In this document: in pieces, positions 22,678-32,151 of the stretch
How the letters are laid out: every line of letters begins with the position of its first letter
Position numbering within the stretch: the first letter of the stretch is position 1
NCBI GenBank assembly: GCA_026075535.2
Contig: AP026548.1
Coordinates: forward strand, 6,324,001-6,388,000
DNA: 64,000 bases
From: Tricholoma matsutake
Lineage: Eukaryota; Basidiomycota; Agaricomycetes; Agaricales; Tricholomataceae
Direction of reading: 5' to 3'
Made by a program: the position numbers and the translations under genes
The notes under the pieces: model-generated
What the model was told of the DNA's origin: nothing
What the model saw: the letters and a program-made list of their open reading frames with translations, nothing else
Databases searched by the model: none

Positions 22678-24896
22678 TTTTTGTTTTTTTTTTTTTTTTG
22701 GATCAGAATTTATAACGCGGGGCTCGAACGCAGTCCGTGGAGCAAGGTACAAACTTGGGTACTACTTTATCTACGCGTTCCCCTCGCCCATCTCCCACTC
22801 AGGTCCCCGTTTTAGCCACCTTTAGGCGGGCAGTTCCACAGACGTTGGCCTCTCAGCCAGGAAAGGCAATAATCTGGAGGGGGCGCCCCCCCCTCCTGAA
22901 GTTAGCCATTAGATCGCCCCCTGAAGCAAACGGTCCCCCAGCCACATGTCCAACCGAGGCCAGACCAGGTGCAGCAGTGTTAATTCACCGTAAATCCCCC
23001 CTTGTGGGAGGAATAACCGTCTGCGTTTTTCCAGCCAACGAGGATTGACCACCCCAGACGAGTGAGGTGGACCATCACCGTGTTGTGCACGAGTGACAGT
23101 AACAAGGCGGGTGGTTGTTCACCATGACCACCGTAAGTAGGGGGCCGAGACCCCCCTCGAGCAAATGCACCCATGTGCACGCACTCGATGACATCGTCCC
23201 CCCCGCAGTGGGGGGAAGGTATAGGGAAGCGACACCATGTCACCATCCCGATAGTGGCCACCAGTTACTTGGTGGCCATGAACGTAGAGGGGGATAGCCC
23301 CCTGTACTAGTTGCGGCGCTGCTGTCCACGAGGACCTCGAGGACGACGGCGCCGTGCTGGGGACGAGGGTTCCCCAGATTGAGGCTCTGATTGAGCGGTG
23401 TGCACCACCGCGTAGGAAGCCCGGAAGGCTGCCGGAGACGTGAGGTCGAGGGGTGTCGGAGCGGCTGCTAGTTCCGCCGACATCGTCTCAGACAGTCACC
23501 AGGTGGTCGTGAATAACTCCCAGGCCATTTGGCGCCATGCGTTCCTCTCTGCAGGGGGAACGGCGGATGTATGGACGGTACCAATGAACATGGTCATCGC
23601 GTCGAGTTGGTGTAGCATGGCATGAGAGGTGGCTTCGATTTCCAGCCTCTCATTCACAGATAACGGCACTTCGTCCTCCACCAGCTCAGGGATGGGGGGC
23701 AAAGGCGGTAACGGGGCAGGGGATGCCTCCGGATAGAAGAGCTCAGCAATGCCGAGCTCCTGAGTGTACATGTCCTCGCATTCAAGACTGCGAGTCCATC
23801 GTTTATGTGCGACATGGACGTCCTGCGCCCACAGCACACGGTCGATCGTTTGCCTCGAGGCCAGCTTGGGGCTGCTCTCGGCGTAATTGAGGGCCTCTTG
23901 CATAGCAAGAGAGTCCTCGTCATCCTCAGGGTCGGAGAGGTCTTCTCCAGCCCATAGATCTCTAACTGCTCATAGGGCAGTAGCTACATCCGGATCGTCC
24001 TGATCGTACCGGGTGTTGTAGTCTTGGATGCCATCATCGTAGATGTCGCCCGTAATCAGGGAGGGGTCGTGTAGACCCCAGCGTGGTGTTTGGGCTCTAG
24101 TTCGCCGTTTAGGCATTGAGAGGGGAAGTTAGTGCTAGTAGGTGATAGTAGAAATCAAGATACGTAGCGTGCCATCGATAACAGCTGGTCCCTTATCTCT
24201 ATTCCGGGTCCACCCGATACTGCCTCCGAACGCTCCGAGGGGGGGACAGGCCGCACATCCTGTAACCCAGTGGGAGAAGATTGAACCCGGGTCATACCAC
24301 CCCAGAAGAGTGAGCACCGGAGGTAGAGAGTTGGTGGAGAGTGGCGGCCACCAAGATGTCGACCTAGCCGCCAGGGGGCACCATCGCCCGGCCCCTTTTA
24401 ACGATGGTGTATTCCAATGGGTAGTCAGTGTAGCATGTCTCTAGTAATAGAAACTCACAGAGCATGGAGGCTAGAAACCTCCCAGACAACTAGCAATCCA
24501 GTGATAACATCCCTTCTCCCTAAGCCAGACCTCCCCCAACTAAACAAGTGTGTCGACTTGGGCGAGCGTTGAAGCAGGCATCCCACACCCACTCTAAGCC
24601 CCCAGAGGGACCCAGACTACTCTTTCATAAATGACACTCACCTAGTCAGGATCCTCGAAGCCCAAGAGAACGAGACAGATAGCAGCCATTGTCAAAAACA
24701 ATGACCGGGGCATCCACGGAGATCGGATGGACGGATCTCTTAGCAAATCAGGGTAGGCCTGGAGGCGCCGAGAGCGTTCGTGATGGTGAAATCCGATCGA
24801 AAATCGGATGAAAATTGAAGTGTCGACGTCGCGTGCAACGTTGAGCAGAGGTGTTTACCACTATTTATGGTGGTTGTAACAAGTCAAGGAGCGATG
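22677..24896 (-). mobile_element. P8: full-length B1 P element
   Basis: T-run at 22677-22699 (poly(A) with one interruption), 3' UTR, ORF 23307-24116, complete leader. Flanked by a 13-bp target duplication in LINE A5, same orientation as A5. CAT lies between the target and CGCTCC at the 5' end. Confidence 0.92.
23307..24116 (-). pseudogene. P ORF (P8), two nonsense codons
   Basis: 270-codon frame with two TGA codons: one in ALRAVRD (CGG to TGA, two transitions) and one in TTWRLSE (CGA to TGA). Otherwise close to P22. Confidence 0.82.
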
Positions 24897-25197
24897 CTGG
24901 TCTTAGATTAGCGATGCTGTTCGCAAAGTATACAGCGACGCGTGGGGGGGATTCAATTCCCGACGGGCGCACCAGAGTTCCCCAATTCGGGCTCATTGGT
25001 GCACCAATAACTTTGTCCCCTTCCCTGTTGTGGGCAGAAGGGGCGTGTCTTATTAATCGCCATGGAGGCTCTTGAATGAAAAGCAAGTCGCAATCATCTA
25101 CGAAATCTGCCAGTAATGAGTCCATGTATCCCCAATTGCAGTTAACATTCTGACTAAATACGCGTAGCTGCGGTGTAGATCTAAGTCTATCCCTCAT
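24897..25197 (-). pseudogene. LINE ORF2 N-terminus, endonuclease (A5)
   Basis: First 100 codons of ORF2, with SQNVN and FIQEPPW, up to the P8 insertion after NSIANLRP. ATG at 25195-25197 abuts the ORF1 TAA. Confidence 0.85.
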
Positions 25198-26628
25198 TTA
25201 CGTTCGGCCACCGCGTCCTGCGGGAAGGTTAGTAAGAGGAGAGCGAGAGTTGCGTCTCGCACTCACCTCGTCATAGCGAGCTTTGATCCAGTCGCGGTCA
25301 AAGCGATGTCGCCAGAAGTTGCATCGACAATCGTCTGATGCGTGATTCTTCCGGCAGTTTATGCACCTGGCTGGGTGAGGACATGCTGCCCCCTCTGGGG
25401 TAGCTGGGATGGGAGGGTTCGCTTTGGCGTTTCCCTTACAGCACCCTGCTAGGGCACGATGGTGCTCCTTGCGGTGTGGGCCTGCACAGATCGGACACTT
25501 CAACTGTGGAGCTCTGCATGCTGGGGTGGGATGGCCCCACTTCCAGCATTGTTGGCATAGCGGGAGACCAGGGTTTGCCCTGGCTGCCCTAACATAGGCG
25601 ACATAGCGTCCGAATTGGACCCCACATCCGATAAGAGCTTTCGCTCGTGCGCCGCTGACCGAGTCAGCGACGTTGAGGTAAACGGTGCACGTGTCCGACA
25701 TTCTCGAATCCCGGACAACCCGTGGGGGGACTTGCAGAACGGTGAGGTCAGATATGCCTGACTTCCCCAGGTGAGCAATAACGACATCAGGCATAATGGC
25801 CTTGTCGTTCGCAATGTAGGGCACGTCTACCAACTTGAGGTAAGACGTGGACGTCGGTAACACTGCATCGATTTGGAGCGCGTAGGGGAAGGCCTTGTGG
25901 GCCGCCTCCTTGAAGCATCATAGGTCCTCGTCCGAGGCCACTATGTCAGTTGACACTGAGAGGTTCCCGGCATGCATGGTAGCAGACTGTGCCACTAACT
26001 TAGAGTGGTGTAGTCCTAAGGTCGTCCGGACATGGTCCAGGAAATCAGCAGGGTTTGTCCCCTCCTCAAGGGGGGGTCGAACGTGAACGAGAACCTGTCT
26101 TTGTGACGGTCCGTGGACGGTGGGCGAAGACTTTGCAGCCTTGGGCCTGGATGGGCCGACGTGCTGCTGGATGTCAGCTAGCTTGTCGGTTGGAAGCTCA
26201 GGGAAGGCCTTGGCTAGTCGCACAAGGCCGTCCATGGATGTGTTAGGTGCTCGCCCCCCAGGGAAGCGAGCGACCTGAGCAAATGTCCCCTTGCCCGAAG
26301 GCTTGGTCGACATGTTCACAGGGGGAGGAGGTCCTCTGCCCCATGACGAAGAGGTGCCCCCTGTTGGGGGTTTAGGAAGAGGTCGAGCCCCTCTCGGGCC
26401 TCGTGTCCTCGCAGATTTGTGAGGGGGGGGGCGTGGCCCATCCCATCCCTCTAGGTGCTCCGTCCTTGGGACGTCGTTGGGGTCGGTAGTCGCAGGACGT
26501 TTGCCTGCACTGCCAGCCCTGTCAATGGGGTCATCGCCAGGAGTTCTGGGCGTACCGGCTCTGGAAGGGTTCCCCTTGTCCATCGCTTCGCCCGATCTCC
26601 CCCTTATTCTAGATATCGAATCAGACAT
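25198..26628 (-). pseudogene. LINE ORF1, internally deleted (A5)
   Basis: 477 codons, against 640 in A3. An in-frame 492-nt deletion joins GDDPID directly to RAGSAG, removing the helical region. The breakpoints share CCATTGA, which occurs at both edges in A2 (1017-1023 and 1509-1515). A TGA at 25918-25920 sits at the same codon as in A2. The CCHC region is intact downstream. Confidence 0.85.
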
Positions 26629-26753
26629 GCGCTGGTAAGACGCTATATAGACCGGATCGCTTGGATCGTAGACGGATTGAGCTACAGAGAGTGAAAACGG
26701 TGTCGACGAAAATTTCGGTGGCTGTGCACGTCGCGGTAACAAGTCAAGAAGCG

Positions 26754-26816
26754 ACGTCAGGTCGTTCGATCGAGCCCCGCATTATAAATTGTTGACCCAA
26801 AAAACAAAAAAAAAAA
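26754..26816 (+). mobile_element. P9: extreme 3' end of a B2/B3-type P
   Basis: Only about 35 nt of P tail (GATCGAGCCCCGC, TATAAATTGTTGACCC) plus an A-rich run. Either a very short 5'-truncated insertion into the A8 3' UTR, or the remnant left after A5 inserted into a longer P. Confidence 0.65.
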
Positions 26817-26985
26817 TGATGCATGTCCCTCAAGACTCCACAGATATATAGATATATGTGCAAGATTTAGGGGAAAATGCTGCCCCGACGTGAGCCTCTC
26901 AGCTCGGAAAGGAAGGCGTAGTCAGCTCCGAAGCTGTAACGTGCAACCGACAGTGGATCTGAAAGTGCTCAGGTGCCTCCCCAAA

Positions 26986-26997
26986 CCAGTACCTGGG
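26986..26997. repeat. Target-site duplication of A6, left copy
   Basis: CCAGTACCTGGG, repeated at 29441-29452. A following TTT is ambiguous with the tail. Confidence 0.88.
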
Positions 26998-29440
26998 TTT
27001 TTTTTTTTTTTTTTTTGGATCAAAAATTTATAACGCGGCGCCCGGTCGCAGTCCGCGGTAGAGACGTACAAGCAGAGTACACTATGCCCAGCCCAAGTCC
27101 TCCTCCTGCTAATCTTCGCACCAACCACCTGGATAACTGCGATGACCACTAAGGGGGCCCCCTTTATCGAATAAACAGACTCGCCAGTGGTGGCGTACCG
27201 ACAACCCGGACTTGACGATATTGTGTTCCCCGCATCCCTACGGGTATGAGTGCAAGATTTAGGGGAAACTGCCACCCCGATGTGAGCCTCTCAGCTCGGA
27301 AAGGAAGGCGCAGTCAGCGTTGAAGCTGTAGCGCACAGCTGACAGTGGATCTGGAAGCACTCAGGCGCCTCCCCGAACCGGTACCTAGGTTCATGTCCCC
27401 CCTCCCTGACAGTCGCTCCTGAACACGGGTGGGCCCCCTTTATGAGGGTTAACGGACTCGTCTGGTGCCCAACGGCCACCCCGACATACCGATAACACTA
27501 GCTAGAACCAGACGGGGGTCATACGCCCTGCGCGCACAACCTATCCTGGATCCCACGCAAGTAATTTGAACGACCCTAGTGCTGGGTTATTGTCCATAAA
27601 TTCGCTGAAGCCCTCGACAGAGTCAGGGCTTGCACGAGTTTCTTTGCGATCCACCTTGGGGCAGATGCGTAGTAGATGGTCTCGAGTTTGAATGTCGGGA
27701 CCAAGGCACCAGCATTGGTATTCCCCGTCGAGGGATAAACGTTGGCGATACTCCCCTATGGGAGCATGGCCAGTGATCATGCGAGTTGAACGGGAAGTCA
27801 GCATAGTGCTGTTCCCCATAACTTTCAGCCAGGGCCCACCTTTGTGAGTCGAGGGTAATACAGGTTTTCCACCTACTCCCTTGAGTTGGTAGAAGTGTCG
27901 TCCGCGGTACGCAGGATCTGCGAACCGGGTGTGCCAATCCTTACAAATGGCCTTTTCGACCTGGTTTTTAAGGTAGTCTAGAGATGTCCGCGGGTGTCTG
28001 CCCACAGAGATCTTGGTAGATGTGGCTACATCGTGAGCCATCTTATGTACGTTCCACTCGAATTTCGAGGGGACATGCCAGAATGTTACGTTCCTCTCCT
28101 CGTCTCCAGCTAGCCAGGGACGAAGGGAGCGACATGCGTCCAGGGCGAAAATTTGCCCAGAGTGTGGTTTAGGATCGATTAGGGACTCAATGCCCATAAT
28201 CGAATCCGAGAATATCACCAACTTTTTGCATCCTCTGCTGCACGCAGCCGAGACACCCAATTGGAGAGCGAAGAGTTCGACTTCCGGGGGGGTTCTCCTC
28301 CCAGAAGCAGAGACAACGCGATCGACCTGTTCTCCCTGTCCGAAGACAAGAGCACAGGCGACAGCCTGAAATTTAGCATCTGTGGGCACTGAGGCGTCCA
28401 CTGCAACGACGAGAGTGTCGTCCTCGACCAGGGCAGAAGCCCAGGCCTTGTCGAGGTCACTCCTGTAAGAGTTCCTCGCTCCATCCTCCTTAGAGGTGAG
28501 GCGACGAGAAGAAAAGCGAGCGGGGAATAGATCCTTCACTCTGTTCCCAGGAGTGTTTTCTTCCCCAAAGAGGTCGAATTCATCGCCTGGTACAAGGGCC
28601 AAAGCTGCAGCCGAAGCTGCAGATGGGCCTTGTAAGGTGAGTGTGTCAAGCACGTTCCCTCCCCAGAGTCCAAGCTCATGAGAGTGGGTGGTGCCTACGT
28701 GATTGGGCCCTAAGATTGCTCTTAGAGGGTGGGATGGGGCCAACAGGGGGGTCCTGAACACTCCTCTGTCGACTAGACGATGCAGTAACAGCTGCATGGG
28801 CAGCAGACCTGCGATACTTTCCAGGCCACCGATAGGGGTGGTCCTGAAGGCACCGAGGATCCAGCGAGCAGCGATGGACTGCACCTGGGCCAGCGTCTTG
28901 ATGACACCTTTGACGCGAGCGCCCTTAAAATGCCAGAGTCTGAGTCCGTATGTCATAATAGGTACGACGCACGAACGGTACAGGAGGCGTTTCTGCATAG
29001 GGGTTAATCCCCTCACAGAATTGCCAAGCATACCCATCGCCCTAGCAGTGGTGAGGGCTTTGGTGGAATAGAATCGCGTATGCTCCTTGAAGGAGAGTTT
29101 GCGATCGAAGAAGAATCTGAGGTACCTCCAGGTAGCCTTGGGCTTGAGAGGGGTGTTGCCTGTGTAGGGGGCAAAGCCAAGATCGATAGGCAAGGGGGTG
29201 AACCTCCTCGCCCTTGAAAAGTGAAATATTTCGGACTTGTCGTGTTCGAGGACAAGTCTGAGGGAGGTGAATGCCTGGAAAATCCAGCCATACGCTTTTT
29301 TGAGATGGGGGAGGTTATCCTCCAACTGTGGAGAGTGGGCGATGAGGGTGCCATCGTCCACATAGGACATGAGATCGACATCTCTGCCGACCTCGCTTCT
29401 TCTGAAGAGTTTCATAATGGGCGTCAGATACAACGCCGAT
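26998..29440 (-). mobile_element. LINE A6, 5'-truncated
   Basis: 2.4-kb copy, T-run 26998-27016, 3' UTR 27017-27540, ORF2 from mid RT. It inserted into the A8 3' UTR with a 12-15 bp duplication. Its tail ends TTTTTGATCC, intermediate between other LINE tails and the B1 tail. Confidence 0.92.
27541..29440 (-). pseudogene. LINE ORF2, RT to C-terminus (A6)
   Basis: Open for about 630 codons from ALYLTPIMK, through LMSYVDDGTLI, RNase H (AVDAS, VELFAL, FSDS, AHDVA) and the C-terminal CWC...HLLRIC finger. There is no internal stop. Truncated at the 5' end, so it lacks endonuclease and RT palm motif A. Confidence 0.9.
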
Positions 29441-29603
29441 CCAGTACCTGGGTTTGTGTCCCCCCTCCCTGACAGTTGCTCCTGAACACGGGTGGGCCCC
29501 CTTTGTGAGGGTTAACGGACTCGTCTGGTGCCCTACAGCCACCCCGACATACCGATCACACTAGCCAGAACCAGACGAGGGTCATATGCCCTGCGCGCAC
29601 AGC

Positions 29604-30348
29604 CTATCCTGGATCCCACACTAGTGGGGTGAATGACCCAAGTGCAGAGTTTGTGTCCAAGAATTTGTAGAAGCCTTCGACAGAGTCTGGGCTTGCACGA
29701 GTTTCTTTGCAATCCACCACAGGGCAGACACATAATAAGTGATCCCGAGTTTGGATCTCGGGACCGAGGCACCAGCATTGGTACTCCCCGTCGAGGGAGA
29801 AACGGTGGCGATATTCCCCTATAGGAGCATGACCAGTGACCAAACGGGTGAGTCAGGATGTGCCAGTCATGCTGGTTCCTGACACTTTTAGCCAAGGCCC
29901 ACCTTTGGGAGTCGAGGGTAATACAGGCTTTCCTCCAATCCCCTTGAGGTAGAGGAAATGCCATCCGCAATACGCTGGGTCTGAGAACCACGTGTGCCAA
30001 TCCTTACAGACCGCTTTCTCGATTTGGGTCTTCAGGTAGTCTAGAGACGTCCGTGGGTGTCTGCCCACAGAGAGCTTAGTAGATGTAGCTACATTGTGAG
30101 CCTCCTTGTGTATGCCCCACTTGAACGTGGAGGGGACATGCCAGAATGTGACTTTTCTTTCCTCATCCCCAGCTAACCAGGGACGTAGGGAGCGACAAGC
30201 GTCCAGAGCAAAGATTTGCCCAGAGCATGGTTTGGGATCCACCAAGGACTCAATGCCCGTTGTGGAGTCCGAGAAGATCACCAGCTTTTTGCATCCCTTG
30301 CTGCAAGCAGCAGAGATGCCCAGCTGGAGAGCGAACAGTTTGACTTCC
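29604..30348 (-). pseudogene. LINE ORF2, RNase H and C-terminus (A8)
   Basis: Minus-strand ORF2 end. Contains FSDSTTGIESL and the CWC...HLLCVC finger. A TGA interrupts near 29853, so two frames cover it. Joins 52829 when A7 is removed. Confidence 0.85.
30334..30348. repeat. Target-site duplication of A7, left copy
   Basis: AACAGTTTGACTTCC, repeated at 52814-52828 after A7's poly(A). The leading AA is ambiguous with the tail on the right. Removing one copy plus A7 restores the A8 ORF2 frame. Confidence 0.88.
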
Positions 30349-30430
30349 TACCACTCCTTCTACACCTGCTTCACAGTGGGCTGACAAAGTTGAGCTATCG
30401 AACCCCATTTCTGCAATCGAGGTCTTTACA
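30349..30430 (+). pseudogene. LINE ORF1 fragment, 5' end of A7
   Basis: Reads TTPSTPASQWAD, which aligns without gaps to TTPSTPASRWGD of A2 ORF1, then NP at the same spacing. Similarity fades by about 30430. Confidence 0.65.
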
Positions 30431-30583
30431 CTCCCCCACCTTTCCTAGTGGACTCTGACTGGAGTCCACTGGGACTGGTCACCAGCCAACTGCCTGCAAA
30501 GTTGCCAGTCCAGTCCCAGTCCAGTCTGACCGGACTCCAAGTGGAATCCACTCAAACACTGGATTCCACTCAGACTGGTCCAG

Positions 30584-30675
30584 TGGAGTCCAGTGGGAGT
30601 CCAGTTGTAGTCCAGTTGGAGTCTGGTTGGAGTCCGGTTGGAGTTCGAGTGGAGTCCGAGTGGAGTCCAGTCAGA
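30584..30675 (+). repeat. 11-bp minisatellite
   Basis: About eight degenerate copies of GAGTCCAGTTG. Related 10-12 bp units in both orientations extend left to about 30448. Confidence 0.8.
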
Positions 30676-30701
30676 TTCCGCTGAAAAAGTGTGTAAGAAA
30701 A

Positions 30702-30778
30702 GGAATTGAACCCAGATCCCCATAGGTTGCTTATGTAATCAATCATGATGCACAATATAACCATTACACCACAGTACC
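30702..30778 (-). ncRNA. tRNA-like pol III promoter (SINE head?)
   Basis: On the minus strand TGGTGTAATGG fits an A box and GGTTCAATTCC fits a B box, 48 nt apart. Acceptor and T stems do not pair well, so it is not a functional tRNA gene. The minisatellite downstream could be the body of a SINE. Confidence 0.5.
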
Positions 30779-30817
30779 TTGTATAAGGCATTATCTACTT
30801 GCATTAGGTACTGTGGT
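30768..30817. repeat. 12-bp inverted repeat
   Basis: ACCACAGTACCT (30768-30779) and AGGTACTGTGGT (30806-30817), perfect over 12 bp with a 26-nt spacer. The left arm is the 5' edge of the tRNA-like sequence, so the right arm may be a second, inverted head. Confidence 0.8.
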
Positions 30818-31013
30818 GCAGCTGTGTATGACAAAGCATATTGCCGTGTCATCAAATGTGCCAGCTCATCACTCACCACCACCACCATCGATGCTGCCTG
30901 CCTCCCTCCTCTCTCTACCACCACCACCACTGCATGGACACCCACTGCCACTGCTCCCACACCCAATCTGCCATCATCACCACCTGCAAACGAGCCGAAT
31001 GGATGGGCCCTAG

Positions 31014-31238
31014 GTAAGTTTTTTTTTGTTTGCTTTTTGTTTTTATAAACTAACTAACCAGTTTCTTTAGTTTTCTAGGTTATAAACTACTGGTAATGAT
31101 GCCACCACCCACAAACAAGCCAACTGGATGGAACGTGGACCCAAACAACACAGATCGCATTGTTTGGGCCCTACATAAGTTTTTTTCGTTTGCTTTTTGT
31201 TTTTATAAACTAACTAACTCGTTTCTTTTGTTTTGTAG
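31014..31238 (+). repeat. Duplicated intron-like module
   Basis: Copy 1 (31014-31078, 65 nt): GTAAGT donor, T-rich body, overlapping CTAAC branch motifs, TTTTCTAG acceptor. Copy 2 (31175-31238) repeats it, but the donor GT is AT. Flanking exon-like text also repeats (NEPNGW, then NKPTGWN). This may be a gene fragment or a TE with introns; the product is not recognised. Confidence 0.55.
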
Positions 31239-31306
31239 GTTCTACTCTACTGGTAATGACCGACGGCTGGACGCGAGACAACCCCACACACCCACCCCAC
31301 ACCTGC

Positions 31307-31424
31307 GAGCCCCTGCTCATAGGGTGGATCGTGAGTGTCACCAGGACCCCCAGAATGCAAAGCAACAGGGCCAACGACACACCACCCACCTCCAGCCCCT
31401 TGAGCAACTGCTCGGGGGGTGGAT
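31307..31424 (+). repeat. 23-bp module, two copies
   Basis: Units at 31307-31329 and 31402-31424 follow CTGCTC then GGGTGGAT with matching spacing. Two more lie at 34063-34085 and 34136-34158 beyond P10/P11, which shows both sides belong to one locus. Confidence 0.65.
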
Positions 31425-31680
31425 CACAGGTGGAATGGAGGTGACGATGGTGAACAACAACAGGGCAACACCGACGCCAACACGGAACAACGGGGATCAT
31501 CCCAGACCCAACGACACCTGTGCCAGCCCCCTCCTCCCTGTCCAAACGGGATGTGAGGGTGTCAATATAGGGTAGGAGACAGCAGAGGGGTAACAGGAGA
31601 CCTGCAGAGCAGGATACCCACCTGGTAAGCACCCACCTACCCCCTCCCTCGCATGCCACATCACTGACCCCTCCCCCCAA

Positions 31681-31692
31681 CCCCTCCGAACT
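31681..31692. repeat. Target-site duplication of P10/P11, left copy
   Basis: CCCCTCCGAACT, repeated at 34009-34020. Confidence 0.9.
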
Positions 31693-32151
31693 CACCGCTC
31701 CTTGACTTGTTACAACCACCATAAACAGTGGTAAACACTCCTGCTCGATGTTGGTAGCAACGTCGAGACTCCAATTTTCGTCCGATTTTCGATCGGATTT
31801 CACCATCACAAACACTCTCGGCATCTCCAGGCCTGCCCTGATTTGCTAAGAGATCCGTCCATCTGATCCCCGGGGATGCCCTGGTCATTGTTTTTGACAA
31901 TGGCTGCTATTCGTCTCGTTCCCCTGTGCTTCAATGATCCTGGCTAGGTGAGTGGTGTCTATGAAAGAGTAGTCTAGGTCCCTATGGGGGCTTAGAGTGG
32001 GTGTGGGATGCCTGCTTCAACGCTCGCCCAAGTCGACGCACTCGTTTAGTTGGGGGAGGTCTGGCTCAGGGGGAGGGACATCATTACTGGACTGCTGGTC
32101 GTCTCTGGGGCTTCCAACCTCCATGCTATATGAGTCACTACTACTAGGGAC
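31693..32151 (+). mobile_element. P10: leader module upstream of P11
   Basis: The first ~455 nt of a B3-type leader, nearly the same as the start of P11, which follows directly. The outer target duplication encloses P10 and P11 together. Confidence 0.85.

Larger units (their letters stand above)
20083..26753 (-). mobile_element. LINE A5, interrupted by P8
   Basis: Minus-strand family A LINE with its 5' end near 26753 (CGCTTCTTGACTTG). Pieces are 24897-26753 and 20083-22676. P7's poly(A) cuts it at 20083, so RNase H and the 3' UTR are missing. P8 sits in the endonuclease region with a 13-bp target duplication. ORF1 carries a 492-nt in-frame deletion. Confidence 0.9.
30431..31692. other. Non-LINE island, left part
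   Basis: The only long stretch besides 34009-34607 with no match to the A or P families. In order: GAGTCCAGT-type minisatellite, tRNA-like sequence, 12-bp inverted repeat, CCACCACCA-rich stretch, duplicated intron-like module, and CTGCTC..GGGTGGAT repeats. No convincing long ORF. It lies inside A7 ORF1, so it was inserted or captured after A7, or arrived with it. Confidence 0.6.

Noticed and set aside
30702..30778. Functional tRNA gene
   Set aside because: A and B boxes match, but the acceptor and T stems do not pair.
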